A program made the position numbers and the translations under genes. Source: Amborella trichopoda (taxonomy: Eukaryota > Streptophyta > Magnoliopsida > Amborellales > Amborellaceae). Taken from it: DNA of 64,000 nt. The DNA is taken from NCBI RefSeq assembly GCF_000471905.2, contig NW_006499563.1, forward strand, positions 1,995,497-2,059,496, read 5' to 3'. The first letter of the stretch is position 1, and every line of letters starts with the position of its first letter. Of this stretch, positions 1-11,499 are shown one piece after another. The notes beneath the pieces are model-generated. The model saw only the letters and a list, made by a program, of their open reading frames with translations. It was not told the DNA's origin and did not search any database.

Positions 1-1802
1 ATAGAGTTGTTGATTGACTCAACCACCAATTGCCAAACATTATTGTTCAGGGATGGATATTTTGGCTATAACCAAATAAGGATGGCCCCAGAGGATGAAG
101 AGTCCATTGCTTTCCTAATTCCGAAGGGAGTCTTTTATTTCATAGTGATGCCCTTCGGTCTCAAAAATGCCGAATCCACCTATCAAAGGGCCATGACCAT
201 TGTCTTCGACGACATGCTCTACGAGGAGGTGGAATAATACGTGGATGACCTTGTGGTCAAGTCCTACAGAAAAAGCAATCACTTAAAAAATTTGGGAAAA
301 GTCTCCGAGAGATTTCGCCTCCATCAGCTCAAAATGAACCCCTTGAAGTGTACCTTTGGCGTACGATCTGGAAAACTCTTGGGGTTCATTGTCAGGTATC
401 GTGGCCTGAAAATATAACCTATTAAGATTAAAGCCATTCAGGAAATGTCACCGCCAAGAAATCTGTGAGAGCTCATAGCTCTTCAAGGTCAGCTGGCTTA
501 CGTACGAAGGTTCATCTCTAACTTGTCAAGACGATGCCAGCCCTTCTCCCATATCTTGAAGAAGGATGCAGCCTTTGAATGGGATGAGGCAGGTCAAAAG
601 GCCTTTGACAATATCAACAGTTATCTGTTGAAACCCTTTGTTCTTTCTACACCAATTTCCAGGAGACCCCTCATTATATATTAGACAATGTTGGGAGAGT
701 CACTTGGAGTGTTGCTAGCCCAAAATAATGACGAGGGGAAAGAGACAGTCCTGTATTACTTGATTCGAAGAATGAAAAGAACTGAGGGAAATTACTTGCC
801 AATTGAAAAAATGTGCCTAGCCCTCATCTTTACAGTACAGAAGCTCTGACACTACCTGCTCGCTCATCCGGTTCAGCTCATTTCCCGAGCAGACCATATA
901 AAATACCTTCTGTTGTACCCTTGCCTGTTGGGTCGACTCGTAAAATGGTCACTACTTCTCATGGAGTTCGACATCACGTATGTTCCATAAAAAGCTGTCA
1001 AGGGCCAAGCCCTCACATAATTTCTGGATGCACATCCTCTACCATCTAGTACCCCCTTAATCGATGATTTACCAGACGAAGAGGTCTTCCACGACGAAGT
1101 CTCATGAGGATGGAAGATGTAGTTTGACGGGGCATTCTAGTCCGAGAAAGGAGCTGCAGGAGTAGTGTTCTCTAACCCTCACGACGACCTTCTTCCTCTG
1201 TCCTTCTCCATCCTAGGGATAGAGTCACATAATGAAGCCGAATATTAAGCACTCATCAAAGGCTTGGAGATCGCCTCCCATATGGACCTGAAGTATTTGA
1301 ACATTTATGGGGACTCAGAATTAGTAAGTAGACAACTTAAAGGGGAATATGACGTAAGGAAAGAAAATCTCATACCTTACTTCAATACTACTAAGTCATT
1401 GATGGTCGAATTTGAAGAGGTTAGTCTTGAGAACATACTGTGGAGGCTTAATAGACAAGATGACACACTCTCCAATATGTAGCAACTATTCAAATGTCAC
1501 TAAAAGGGGCCACACTAGTATAGGTAGCAGAATGGAAATGTACTGAGGTCACTAAAGAGCTCGATGGAAAAGATGAGGAGCAACTAGCCAAAAAATGCCC
1601 ACTCGAAACAGATAGCGCTTATGGGGGAGACGCACAAAGTTCAAGCCGCTCACCAGAATCCTCGATGATTGAAGAGGAAAAAGAGGATGAAAAAGAATCA
1701 GGGCCGTCAGACTACACATACGTGGAAATAGAGCTGATAACTGACTGGCACACCCCCATCAAAGGATATCTACAGAATAATCGACTTCCCGAATATCCTT
1801 GT
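1..1802 (+). pseudogene. P: Tat-type pol fragment (RT, RNase H, second RNase H)
   Basis: Reverse transcriptase and tandem RNase H part of a Ty3/gypsy polyprotein, which would copy element RNA into DNA in virus-like particles. The left end lies outside the window. RT is recognisable from FGYNQIRMAPEDEE and MPFGLKNAESTYQRAM. The catalytic YVDD follows at 238-249, directly after an in-frame TAA at 235-237. RNase H 1 spans about 580-1035 with HYLLAHPVQLISRADHI, broken by a TGA. A second, archaeal-type RNase H spans about 1085-1485 with its acidic residues in FDGA (near 1123), NEAEY (near 1231) and YGDSE (near 1306). Two RNase H domains mark the Tat lineage (family knowledge). The reading DWHTPIKGYL near 1745 is the usual linker before integrase, but integrase is absent because the LTR of F starts at 1803. 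Multiple stops make it non-functional. Confidence 0.9.
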
Positions 1803-2972
1803 TGTACGTCGTTTTTGACGTACCTCCATGAGCCCATGCAAATAAGGAGAGAGATGATGACAGTCTGGTCTCGCGGGTTCACGAAACACCCGTAGGCCAG
1901 GATTGTGTTGAAAAATAAAGCCTCCAGCCTAGTGATTTGGGTGAGGTGCCCTAGCAACAAAGAAGGACCCTCCACTGTAGCCCTACGATAGAGGCTGCAA
2001 CAGGGCGCCAGACCATTTCCATTGTTCTCAGAAGATCAAAAACCCCCCAAGACCAAATTTGGGCTCAATCGGTCCCCCTCTAGAAGGGTCTATGCTCATG
2101 TGGCGTTGCAACTCATGGGTTTTACCATAGCGTGATAAGGCTTCACCAAACCAGTTCTGGAAATGGGGGCTATGACAATGTTTTCTAGCAGTAACTTCTC
2201 CAACTCATGACGCCTTCCCTTGAAATCAGATAAAGCTCAAATATTGACAAGTTCTAGATCACGAAGAGTTCAAAAGAACCACCTCGCACAGAGCTACATT
2301 TTGGTATGACTCTTGCATTCAATCCCTTGTTCAATGAATGCAAGTCCTCAGGTCACCAAAGAAGCAAATCCAGTTGGTTGTCGGAATCCCTTTCTCCAGT
2401 AACCTTCCAAAATAGCTAAAGACACAAATCTGCACCAAATCGGCCCCAACTTGGTGCAAAATGATTGCAACGACCTCCTCTCTGACTTGCAAGTTGAGCC
2501 AGGAGCTAAAACGACATAGCTCAGAGATGCATTGGAAAACAAAGTTCACAAAATTGGTCGAACTTTCAATCAGGGAAAGAAGGCCACCACAACACGATTG
2601 AAGGGCATCAAAATGCTCGCAATCGAAAGAAGAACAAAGATATGTTGCTGAAAAAGCCGAATAGTTGTCGCAAGTTGCAGGACCAGCTTCCAAGTTCTTC
2701 TCATGGCGAAGCATCCTGCATGCAGGGACGGTCTCATCATTCGGGCAAAAGATCACAGGGACATTTGGTCATTTGCAACTAAGGTGCGTCCCCGAACCCT
2801 TAAGCAGCGTAAGAGCGATTCGCGCTCCAGTTGCAAAAATCTCTCTCACCGTCGGCTTCCTATCCGCAAGTAAGAGGGCCCACGCTTCCACCACACGCCT
2901 GACCTCCATGGTTGTTCGAGACAGGGCGTCCTCATCCTCGTACGGAGGGAAACCAGGACCCCAGAGACATCA
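1803..2972 (+). repeat. F 5' LTR
   Basis: About 1.17 kb, starting TGTACGTCG and ending CA two bases before a primer-binding site. It matches 13671-14670 in the same orientation. The first 21 bases hold a perfect inverted repeat, GTACGTC (1804-1810) and GACGTAC (1817-1823). AATAAA lies at 1914-1919. No clear TATA box was found. Its last 200 bp resemble the LTR end at 51277-51725 (opposite strand), defining a short F-type LTR distinct from the long A-type LTRs. The long open frame across 2665-3570 is a chance frame through LTR and gag. Confidence 0.8.
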
Positions 2973-2974
2973 AC

Positions 2975-2993
2975 TGGTGATTCCACTGGGGAC
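2975..2993 (+). other. F primer-binding site
   Basis: TGGTGATTCCACTGGGGAC begins two bases after the LTR. It resembles TGGCGACTCCACTGGGGA of Tat/Ogre elements, which I recall as complementary to the 3' end of a plant tRNA-Arg. The tRNA assignment is from family knowledge, not computed. Confidence 0.65.
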
Positions 2994-3056
2994 ACGATCA
3001 TTGGCTCTAGCCGTCTCCATGTACCAGTCTCTCTTTCTCCTTTGTCGGCTTCTACT

Positions 3057-3233
3057 ATGGGATTCTCCTATCCATCTTTCCTCCGAGTTGAGGAGTTCTA
3101 CATCCCCATACCTGTGGCAACTCATGGAGAGGCTCGACCGCTTGGTCCTCCCTATCATGCATGCCCCCTATGCGGCCATGCTGGCTCAGCCATCTCAGCC
3201 TCGACCGAGGAAGCTCGGGTCACGAGCCCTTAG
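3057..3233 (+). pseudogene. F gag, N-terminal part
   Basis: Start of a Gag structural protein. ATG at 3057 lies 63 bases after the PBS. The first residues MGFSYPSFLRVEEFYIPIP align with the Gag starts of A (22998) and D (55770): aromatic/Asn-Pro near position 7, then E-x-F-x-I-P. The frame stops at 3233 and further pieces lie in other frames. The next recognisable Gag motif (WYSKFP..IIL) is near 6476, beyond the inserted LTR. Start choice rests on the three-element comparison. Confidence 0.6.
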
Positions 3234-4000
3234 GCCCCTTGCCCCGCCTCTTCTAGCATCAAGGGAGAGCCCCTTAATACATGCCGCACGAATGACTACT
3301 ACTGCCCCCTCACTAAAACACTTTGTTGCTGGCAGACACTCCATCAGCCATAGATCTAACAGCCCCCGTGCGGCCACTCTCTCTCACTTAGTTGGTCCTG
3401 ACAAGGCTGCTGTTGCTGTGAGTAGCCAAAAGGCAACCCCTCCTGCTTCACAATGGGGTGTCGTCAACACTGGCTCCCCCGCGTACGCACTCCCCCTGGC
3501 AATAACCATGCTAGCCTGCACAATTACTCCACCACACACGCCCATGTCCATAAACTCCCTGGCAGCCTGATCCCCATAATAATGAATCAGGGCAGGCAGT
3601 ATCCTACCCCGGTCCCTCAAACAGTTTCGAGTCAATTTCCACCTGAGCATAGTGCTAGTGGCTCTCATGCCACCCACACCATGCATGTGAGCCATTAAGG
3701 ACCACGAACTTTCCCGGACATGAGACGCGTAAGGTAATAGAGTTAGATGAAGGAAAGTTGTTGTTGTACTCGTCAAAGTGTTAAAACCATGCATGGAAAT
3801 TTCTACGCATGAGAAAAGAGGAGAGAGAGAGAGGAGGCAGTGCCATGCATAAAGAAGAAGGGACTAACGCCACGTGTGAAATGGAGGAACTCTACGCGTG
3901 AAAGCCAAGATGGAGTAACATCACACATGACATGTCGTAGATGAGCAACGCCGCGCATGAAGAGAGGGTAGCACCGTGAGTGTAAAAGCAAGATTCATAT
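3234..4000. other. Degenerate leader/gag region with CATGCATG-rich sequence
   Basis: No intact gene. 3700-3990 is a loose series of short units containing GCATGAA, CACGTGTGAAA and GCCATGCATG, with an AG-rich run at 3815-3835. It resembles, on the opposite strand, the CATGCATG-rich LTR interiors near 21720 and 38360. It may be a rearranged LTR piece or decayed gag; I cannot decide. Confidence 0.35.
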
Positions 4001-6075
4001 TGTTATACCTGTCAGTACCGCGCATGTCAGAGCCGTACATGTCAGCGCCACGCTCGGCAATGGTCAGCCACAGTGGTTTTCAAACCACTTGGGAGTACTT
4101 AAGCCCTCTCCCCTTCCCATTCCACCGTCATTTCCCTCAATTGCCAAGAACTATGAGGATTTTTGTATTGAACTATTCAATAGACAAACAATATCCAAAT
4201 GGGTTCAAATCAGTCTTGATTGAAAGATATGCTTTCTACTACAATTTTTCTTCTCACAACATATTAAAATTTTGTATGGGTTAAGAGATATGCCCCAAAA
4301 TATGGGGGTAAGTTACTGTTCACAGTCATAGGAAATTCCAGCAACTGTCAGTCACTTTGTGTCGAGCTTCTGACTTATCAAATGACGTCCAAATACCTTC
4401 AATCCACCACTATTGTAAATATCTACAAGAAAACTTAAAGTTGCATGTTCAAATAATTTTGAAACTCCCCCTAGATTGGAAGTTATGCCTCTGAGAAGAA
4501 GGGTACGTTAACAAAAAAAATTTGTTATGTGCTCGCCTTGGAAATAAATTTTGTTGTGCACAAACTCTGCCCAAATGTGTTCAAATCACATTTGAACCAT
4601 AAGTGAGTCAATTTCAAAATTTATGTTGGAACCATACTAAAACTCTCCACGGTTTGAGAATGGCATTCCTTTTTCCATGAGGATGTCGTGATTATGAATG
4701 TGGTGAAATTGTTGTGCACTCTTTTACATAACTATTCACTGATCAATTCAAATGACAAGTGTTATGAGTGATAATTGGTAAGTATAAATGTAATGTGACA
4801 GATCTACGATAAATGTTACAAGATAAATGTCGTAGTGCTAATTTGAAAAAGTTTTACGAATGCTAATTGATAAGTGTAAGTGCCATGTGATAGCCCTCTT
4901 ATGATGGATGTTTCATGCTAAGTGGCATAGTGTACATGATGGCTGTACATTTCTGAACAAAACTCAGACTTTGCATAATGAGACTGGAATTATTTGTCAT
5001 AAAGCACTGACTAAGTCTGAGTAAATTTAATGCTTAAATCTGTTGTGATACTTTTATTATGATCTCTACGTAATGGGACACCCATTGGTAGTGGGTACTG
5101 TTATGTTTTGATAACTACGATATTGACTGCTACGCGATGGGACACTCATCGGTAGTGGATACTGTTATACTAATACTACCCGCTATACGATACGACACTC
5201 ATCAATAGTGGGTACTGTTATGTTGAGAAAATCGATGCCGGCAATGTTCCCTAACTAGTTGAATGATAGGAGGGAGTTAGGTGAAGGTGAAATGGGAGGG
5301 TCGCACCCCCCGAAATTCATATGATGAGACTAGTGAGTGATGCCTTACAAGGTAATTGCCTATCAAAAACACCAAAGCACGTTGGAGATCGTGTGTGTGA
5401 GTGTGAGGGCATTACAAAGGAGATTTCCCCACTTTTCATTGCCCTCCCTCCTGAGGAACGGTAGAGATCCTAAGCAATGGGATTGGCTTAGCCCGATGGA
5501 TAGGGCTTTTACTTCGGAAGTTGGTGAACTAAGAAGTGAGTGGATGATGCTTCAATAATGCATGTGAATTATCATGATTAAATGATAACCATAACATTTT
5601 GATGTGACAACTGTAATAGATGCATTGATATGATTTCTTGTTTATATGACGTTTGTAATGTGAATTCTTATAATTGGAAGATCTGTTCATGATGCATGGA
5701 TAGACTCAATAGTGGTGCTTAGCACCTAGATCTACTTACTGGGCTTTATAGCTCACCCCACTGTATCTCCCCTCTTATAGATTGTTAGCAATAGCTCAAG
5801 GGTCAGAAGTATGCGGTTCATGGTTGGAAGTCGAGGCTACACCATGTTAAGGAGGAATTCTAACATTGTATGTTGTAGGGCGGTTGGCCCTAACTCCTTT
5901 GTTCATTTTGGAATTATGTAACATTGGGCCTCGATGCCCCAAACTCAAGTGTAACATTTTTTGAAGAAATTTCATGTGGTATATTTCCTTTGGTCTACGG
6001 AATCTCCCAATTTTAAATGTACATCTGCACTTTAGAATTTATGTTTCCACCCTTTTCTATGGCTTGCTTTGATCA
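4001..6075 (+). repeat. Tekay/Del-like LTR, possibly solo
   Basis: About 2 kb unlike the surrounding Tat sequence. It is AT-richer with a style typical of Del/Tekay LTRs: a leader-like stretch near 4100 (ACTTAAGCCCTCTCCCC), then text resembling TACTGGGCTTTATAGCTCACCC near 5737, and a distal block ending with CAAACTCAAGTGTAACATTT. Gag of F is present on both sides. No internal coding sequence of that family is present, which suggests a solo LTR. Start, end and target duplication could not be fixed; both limits are approximate. Confidence 0.5.
5065..5225 (+). repeat. Three tandem units of about 62 bp in the Tekay-like LTR
   Basis: Three diverged units each contain a variant of GGGACACTCATCGGTAGTGG followed by TACTGTTAT, at about 5067, 5131 and 5190. 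Such short arrays are common in this LTR type. Confidence 0.65.
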
Positions 6076-6083
6076 CCGATATT

Positions 6084-8884
6084 AAAGTGTTTAGTCTGCT
6101 CCGACCTGAGTGACATACGAGACCTTGGGATCATGGACTCATGCTCAATCACCCTCCGATGTTAACGGATGGGCAGCCAGGGACAGGCTCATGACACAGC
6201 CCCATGGCTCGAGGCAGCCTAAAGGTTGGCCCTTGACTCACACGCTATTTGTGAGACTATTTGAAGCCCTCCAAGAGATGCACATCCATATGAGAGGCCC
6301 AAAGGCCTCACCAGCTAAACGGGCGGATCACACACACCACACGAGGGACCAGGCCGCCACCTTCCCAGATACTACTATTGATCATATGCACACATGTAGA
6401 TCCGAAGAAACACTCGGTTGTGGGAAGGGACGAGCACTCGTCGCCCCGTTCACCACTACTGCATGGCTCACTGTGTGGTACTCGAAATTTCCACAAAGCA
6501 TCATCCTCCCTGGTCCCCGCCCCACACAAACGCGAGCTAACTCCTAGCGTAGGGTCCGAAATGCAAAGCCTCATTTCTAGAACTGCCCCTATCCGAGTAT
6601 CTCACCATGCCGGATCTAATCAGCTCCGCCCGAGCATCAATCGAGCGGGCTAGGCGGGAAGAAGGTGAGAGCTGCTTTTGGTTTTAGAAGAAGGTTCATC
6701 GTGACCTATGAAACAGACAAACGGGGCGTACGGAAGTCCCACTCTCACAGCGACAGCCAGAAATCGCCCCCTCAAAGAGCCTCCCGAAGCATAGCGGGTC
6801 CGAGCCGCCATGCACTGAGAAGAAGGACAAGGCCTACAATACCGCTCATCATTGTGTGGCCGGGGTACAAATCATGATGCCTCGCGCGACCAATCCATGG
6901 CCCCAAGGCCGTCTAGAGCCCGATCAACCCTGGGCACACCCTCGGATCAGGTGCTAAAGCCAACAATGGCGCAAGGTGCACGTCCCCCCATGCTAGCCCG
7001 TAATAGGGTAGAAGCAAAGTTTGACCATGCCTTCCCCCTCAATCGCGAGGCGTGTCACATGCTGCCCTTTCACCAAGGATGCGCGACGACCCAAGTAGGT
7101 CGGATGCATCTGTGATCGGGGAGGAGGCTAAGGTTTGATTGAAGACCCCCTTCGTCAAAAACCTTCCCAACGCCACTGCCGACCCCTTTCTGTGAGTCAG
7201 CCCACTCGTGTGCAGAGTACGCTCCTCCCCCAAGACAGTCTCAGGGGCCCTCGACCCCTCAAGCTGCCACGGAGACCATTCCCTTACCAACAACCACACC
7301 TGCAGAGCTTCGATGTTCTCCCACTCCTACTATGTCCTCTCTAATCACGCAGTACAACCAATTTCCTCCAGCAGAGGCCACTAAGAGAGTCGTCGTCCCT
7401 TTGAGGTTTGGAGCGAACGGCCCTCAGTCAGGAGGTGTCCCAGCGGCACCTCCTCCCCCTAAGGCAAAGGGACACCAGGAAACCGCCCTACCTGATGCTG
7501 ATAAAGTTAAATATGATGTGATTGGACATCTAAGGAAGCTCCCTACACCCCTAAACATCTATGACGACCTTATGTTATTTAAAGATCTCCGAATGGCTTT
7601 GGTGCAAGCGCTTTGAGGTGTACGAAACGAAGGTCGAACGAGTCGAAGTGGACCCTGCCATACTCTACAATTGCATGACTACTACATTCTTCGACGATGA
7701 TTTGCAACTTGGGAAAAGGTCACACAATCGCCCGTTGTTCATATCGGGCGAGCTACATGCCTCCCCAATTAATTGCATCATGATTGATGGAGGGTCTACA
7801 GTGAACTTGATACCTAAAAGGGTTCTCTCCCAGAACAGCCTGAGTATAGATCAGCTTGAACCCACAAATTTAACGGTGCAAGGATTCAATCAGGCAAGGA
7901 AAAAAGTGGGCAAAATATGGCTTAAGATTAAGATTGGAGACCTGAATGCCACCACTCTTTTTCACGTCAATCACGCGGACACTTCATAAAACATCTTGTT
8001 GGGTCACCCTTGACTCCTTGAGCATGGCATGGTCCCATCCTTGCTTCACCAGTGCTTCAAATACAGCAGGGATCAGAGCCAACATGTGGTCTACGCTGAC
8101 AGAAGGGATGAAGATCCTATGCATTCCCCCTTCTCTTCTGCCCGTGTCAAATCACAACATGACAAAAAAGAAGACCTTGCGCATCCCTTCCTCGCTTCCG
8201 TCCATGCCAACGCACAATACGGTGGGAGAAAATATTATGCACGTCCCCTCCTCCTTACCCAAAGCAGTGACGGTGTCTACAATCAGAAAGGAACTGGACC
8301 CCGGTCAAAGGGTCCTACAAATCTCGACTTCACTAAGAAAACAGGATGGCCTTCTGACCCTGCAGGTCAGCATTACTTCAAATCGACCCAAGGTACTTTA
8401 GATACTTAAGGTGTTGCACATCAAACAGGGTAAAAGTGACCAGTACCGGTCCTCAACGCCGCCCCAGTAAGAATCAAGTAAGATCCCTAAAGTTTGGTCC
8501 CTCGCCACTATGGGAAGGGAGGGGAACAAGGCTAAACCTACAGCAATGTCCTGCCACACGTTCGATTCCCAGAATGCACCGGATCCATCGGCTAGTCTGT
8601 CAAGGGTTCGGCCTAGCCACTCGGAAGCAAGGGGTGGGTCGACCTCCCCTGAACAACCTCTCGTGCTCACCTGGCAAAACTTGGTACCCGTGATAGAGGA
8701 ACGAAATCTAATCCTACCCAATCGAGGAGGTGGAAGCAAAGCAAGATGTTCCCACGAAAACCACCCCCTCCCTGCTTCTGGGCTGCGTCCCAGAATCTTG
8801 CAAAATCCCCAGCCCAGAAAGTACACGGGGCGACCCCTCGCTAGAGGCTATGGCCATGCCCAGTTGGGACCTATATGGACCTAA
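6084..8884 (+). pseudogene. F distal gag and protease, broken
   Basis: C-terminal Gag and aspartic protease. WYSKFPQSIIL near 6476 matches Gag motifs in A, C and D. 6550-7450 reads as Pro/Arg/Ala-rich, frame-broken spacer (GPKAV near 6898). KVKYDVIGHLRKLP near 7505 opens the protease region. A frameshift near 7613 joins it to a frame with the active site MIDGGSTVN (near 7780) and VQGFNQ. The distal flap region is interrupted by TAA and TGA near 7987 and 8010, where A has Tyr and Trp. After the protease, 8100-8330 repeats a K-x-L-x-I-P-S-S-L motif about four times. The frame ends at 8884. The capsid and zinc-knuckle region seen in A and D was not found. It is clearly inactive. Confidence 0.75.
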
Positions 8885-9175
8885 GGCCCATTAAATTTTT
8901 AAGAAAATGGATTATGAGCCATCTAGCAATTAAGGTCTGAACAATGGTAAAGGGATGCTAGCCCCCATCGTCGTAATGGAGGCTGTGTCAGCACGACACT
9001 GCCAGAAGTAGGGCCTTGGCTACTAGGGGTAGCTGAACCCGCTACATCCGTTATTTCCCTCGCAGGTTACGATTCCCCAAAAACGACAGGGAAGCAAAAT
9101 TTAAAACTAAAGCACAAAAAGGGAAAAGAATCTTGGCACAGTAGATAGGATAAGGAAAAAGAAAAGGGGGGCCAT
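8885..9175. other. Convergent intergenic gap in F
   Basis: No coding seen. It separates the plus-strand gag-pro end from the 3' end of the minus-strand gene. It is A-rich towards 9110-9170. RT, RNase H and integrase would be expected here in an autonomous element. Confidence 0.55.
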
Positions 9176-9181
9176 TTTATT
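9176..9181 (-). terminator. AATAAA poly(A)-type signal of the F antisense gene
   Basis: Plus-strand TTTATT reads AATAAA on the minus strand, just past the last coiled-coil coding sequence. A comparable signal lies at 60129-60134 after D's antisense gene. Confidence 0.5.
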
Positions 9182-10212
9182 CACATGTGCAAGAGGTTAG
9201 AAAATCTTGAAAAATGGGTCATCAAGGTCCGTACAAAGAAAAGGAAGGGAAATGACTGTAAAAAACGGTCGAGCGCCTCGCGCATCTTTTCTCTCAATGT
9301 CAACACCTCCTCCAACGTTGCCTGCCTTTGCTGCTCATGGAGAGAAACGCCCCCTTCACCATCCACTTGGACGAGTTAAGGAGCTACTCCATCTCCAAAC
9401 TTATGCGCACCATTCTGCAAGACCTCAAGCCATCGCCTCCCTATGTCGATGACGGCGAGCTCTCAAATCAACCGCGTGAGCCTTCAAAGAGGCAATCTAG
9501 CCCTATATGTCTGCTAGCTGGCAGGAGAGTTCGATTTCCTCCTCGATCGATTGGGAGTCTCTAGCAGCAAATCGCTCCCTCCCTTCCTCATACTTTCGCA
9601 AAAAGGATCACCTCTTCTCCAGCCTCGCTTGCAGGGAAGCTATGCACGCGTCAATGATCTTCAGCGTGGGGATCCCATTGAAGATGGCTGCTAAGCCCCA
9701 GTCTTTGAAATACCTCATTAACTTTTTCAGCCAGTCAAAGACCCCCTCTCGGGGTGCACAACCTCGAGGCTAGCTGCGCAGGTTTTAACAACCTCGAGGT
9801 CCCTCTTGAGGTCAGAAAGGGGACACTCGCACAGAACCTGGAGGCCCACCCGAGCCATGCGCTCCACGGCCGACTCCGTATAATCCGATGATGAAGGAGC
9901 TAAGGCAACGGGACCCCAGATGCAGAGGGCTGAGTGTCAGACGTCGCCTCTACATCTACAAGGGCCAAAGACATAGGAAGGTCTACATGGCCCCTGGACA
10001 ATGACTCCTCCATGTTGCCCCTTGATAAAAATGCTTCGAAGCCGGGTGGCACTTGTGGCGTGGCCCGTGAATCTTCTACCTTCACTCGCTTCGCTGAACA
10101 AAAAAAAGAGAAGCGCTAAGGGTTAGATCAAAAGAAAATGACGCACCAGCCAAATGACCAGACCCAAGCAGCCACACTTACCTGGTGGAGGACATGGACT
10201 CCTACCGGCCAT
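9180..10212 (-). pseudogene. F antisense gene: short NLS and coiled-coil protein, spliced
   Basis: Minus-strand gene opposite to gag-pro. Start ATG at 10212: ten codons to 10182, an intron (10181-10094), then exon 2 from 10093. The joined reading places a Pro run against AKRVKVED, a basic cluster like the c-Myc-type monopartite nuclear localisation signal. Exon 2 is open to a TAG at 9900-9902. Coding similarity resumes in shifted frames, with heptad-like Leu/Glu/Arg-rich stretches near 9850-9740, 9700-9620, 9600-9480 and 9366-9185, matching in position and style the coiled-coil C-terminus of the antisense proteins of A and D. The plant mobile domain present in A is absent. Neighbours: TATA box at 10344 and AATAAA at 9176. 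The role is unknown; a nuclear accessory protein is inferred. Stops and frameshifts mean this copy is dead. Confidence 0.6.
10094..10181 (-). other. Predicted 88-nt intron of the F antisense gene
   Basis: The donor reads CAG|GTAAGTG and the acceptor TTTTTTTTGTTCAG| on the minus strand, both close to plant consensus. Splicing keeps an open frame through the basic motif. The interval is U-rich. No transcript evidence is available here. Confidence 0.6.
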
Positions 10213-10343
10213 GAGCCCTGCTAGAAAGTGCTGCTTTGGAAAGAGGCAAAAACAGGAAAGGAGGCCTAAGCAAAAGGCTCTAAGGGTGTTTGCTTTTACT
10301 TGGGATCCAGACCCTGGGTAAAAGAGAAAAGCAAACACCCCTC

Positions 10344-10351
10344 CTTTTATA
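10344..10351 (-). promoter_or_regulatory. TATA box of the F antisense gene
   Basis: TATAAAAG on the minus strand, 132 bases upstream of the ATG at 10212, with an expected start near 10315. Equivalent boxes occur at 33732-33739 (A) and 63270-63277 (D), so position relative to the antisense gene is conserved. Confidence 0.6.
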
Positions 10352-10850
10352 AAGTCCAGTAGCATAAGGGCCAATCAACGGGCAACCCCCAATCGCAAAA
10401 GATCACCGGTGGCACGCGAAGCGAAGTATTGGCGGCCAGCACCGAGGCACCGCCAACGTGGAAATCGAAGTGTCGCAGGAGCCAGCGCCACATACCCCAA
10501 AGGTACGATCGTACGAACAGCACGTCAAACAACGTGCCACACATGCGAAAGATTTCGCTCAATTTCGAGGAAGCACTAAGGGCACGTAATCTAACTGTCG
10601 TACGACGTCGATGCCGCCTCTCCCACTTGACATCAACTGCTGCATGTATGATGTGGCCTGCCAGGAACGGTGCGCCTATTGCCATCCAAAGGCCGCATAG
10701 CTCATGCATGCAACCCAACTCCACTTGGCCAGCCTACAGCCAAGGCCCACTCAAAGCATCCCGGGCACACCTTTGCATCACTATGCTTTGTGAGTAAGCG
10801 AACCATGCTCCTTGTCTCGCCCACATATGGGGCTCCCTGTGGTCTGCCCC
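10352..10850 (-). promoter_or_regulatory. Upstream region of the F antisense promoter
   Basis: No credible coding. It contains two CGTACG-type palindromes, GTACGATCGTAC at 10503-10514 and GTCGTACGAC at 10598-10607, lying 150-260 bases upstream of the TATA box. They could be protein-binding sites; this is inference from symmetry and position. Confidence 0.35.
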
Positions 10851-11099
10851 TTCTAAAAAAAAAAAAAAGATGGGGTCTTGCGAAAATAGGCAATGACGCA
10901 TTCCCCAATGGTTGGGATGAAAACTCGCAAGGGCATCCCAACCATCATCACGTAGCAAGCAGCAATCTCGCCATGGGCTGAACAGGCACTCCACCGGCCA
11001 ATCCTTATCCCCATCTTCAGCAGGGAAAAGGACTGCATCGGCCCACAAAAAAAGGAGAACAGCACATGGCGACACAAGGAAAAGAAGGAGAATTCAATG

Positions 11100-11460
11100 C
11101 AAAAAAGGGATTTCATTTCATGAGCAAAAAGAATTACATGTTTGTTACAATGCACTTTATGACATAAAAATGTCCACATCCACTTAAGAGCTTGCATATC
11201 TCTTCAAGTAAGACTTAGAGAGGACAACAGGCCCCTCTTCCTTCAACGTGTCCTCCGACAAGGGCGTCAGGCTAGACAAACCTGCGGGGCAACTGCCCCC
11301 CTCCTGCAACTTACCATCATACCTAAAGCTACCCTTCGAGGCAATGCCCCAGAAGGCAAAAAATATGCCCTGCCTTGGCCCCCAACCATTACAATTGACT
11401 CGAGGTGAGGTCACTCTCTCAAGACTCCTCGGTCAAGGTCCACTATATTGGTGACCTCTT
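11100..11460 (-). pseudogene. Possible 3' remnant of a second antisense gene in F
   Basis: A minus-strand frame at 11184-11414 ends in YLKRYASS. The sequence just beyond it (11100-11160, with TTTCATTTCATGAGC and a later TTACAATG) resembles the 3' tail of A's antisense gene (28940-28995). That suggests the end of another antisense unit. I recognise no domain and the frame is short, so this could be chance. Confidence 0.3.
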
Positions 11461-11499
11461 TCTCCTCAAAAAAAAAAAAAGAATCCTGGCACGATGGCA

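Noticed and set aside
1803..2972. Reading P and 1803-2972 as one element with its own 3' LTR
   Set aside because: A PBS and a Gag start directly follow 2972, so this is a 5' LTR; pol also stops before integrase with no 3' internal region or hairpin.
2665..3570. 301-residue open frame, the longest near the left end
   Set aside because: It crosses the end of F's LTR, the PBS and the gag start in a frame different from the gag start conserved in A and D.
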